Positions 59,220-59,937 of a stretch of 59,937 nucleotides of DNA are shown in pieces. Position numbers and translations under genes: made by a program. Below the pieces are notes generated by a model that was not told where the DNA came from, made no database searches, and saw only the letters and a program-made list of their open reading frames with translations. Origin of the DNA: Rhodothermia bacterium (lineage in GTDB: Bacteria; Bacteroidota; Rhodothermia; Rhodothermales; JAAAOL01); the NCBI GenBank assembly GCA_030428385.1, contig JAUIDY010000023.1:1-59937 (forward strand), given 5' to 3'. How positions within the stretch are numbered: position 1 is the stretch's first letter; every line of letters begins with the position of its first letter.

Positions 59220-59937
<718 letters not shown>

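Overview
The window looks like ordinary chromosome from a high-GC member of the Rhodothermota/Bacteroidota group (Rhodothermales-like). Supporting signs are a TonB-dependent receptor with a carboxypeptidase-regulatory-like N-terminal domain, a beta-barrel protein with a plug-like region, the conserved C-terminal motif of the 162-aa protein at 27.4-27.9 kb, and a class I HMG-CoA reductase. This placement is inferred from gene content, not from a marker tree. No rRNA, tRNA, CRISPR array, transposase or prophage module was recognised.

Layout. 0-8.5 kb: a TerC-type membrane protein (cut by the left edge), aroE, a MerC-like protein next to a ribbon-helix-helix protein with two CxxC pairs, a tandemly duplicated small membrane gene, a dienelactone-hydrolase-like enzyme, a PchB-like chorismate mutase/lyase, a glycosyltransferase fused to a degenerate sugar-phosphate transferase, accA and a thioesterase. 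8.5-20 kb: a GH51 arabinofuranosidase, infA, DinB, an AlkD-like protein, DUF3592, Uma2, glyA, a phosphoribosyltransferase, tatC, an S41 protease and a TauE/SafE exporter. 20-31 kb: a BtuF-like binding protein, a small operon with its own promoter palindrome, an erythromycin-esterase homologue, an orphan DUF6368-like gene, groES-groEL under a CIRCE element, several small membrane proteins and a TonB receptor. 31-44 kb: a TetR/thioesterase pair with matching operators, an M23 peptidase, a Tat-exported asparaginase-like hydrolase, an MMPL exporter, an outer-membrane barrel, a deoxynucleoside kinase, an M19 dipeptidase, a cupin and an SDR. 44-51 kb: a complete tripartite RND efflux operon with its TetR regulator and two near-identical operators. 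51-60 kb: a membrane NACHT ATPase, a fossil duplicate of a DUF6483 gene flanking an FN3-like membrane protein, DUF985 cupin, UbiB/ABC1, DUF1330, an LprI-domain protein and HMG-CoA reductase (cut by the right edge).

The most informative non-coding signals are three regulator/operator systems that can be read directly, a CIRCE element, and a set of small inverted-repeat elements. Two ~170-bp copies of one element (3.3 kb and 58.9 kb) both abut the 5' end of a gene. The first appears beside what looks like an empty site preserved by a local tandem duplication. The best candidates for undescribed biology are the membrane NACHT locus, the RHH-CxxC/MerC pair and the glycosyltransferase with a decayed transferase tail. 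Each is a hypothesis from sequence reading only.
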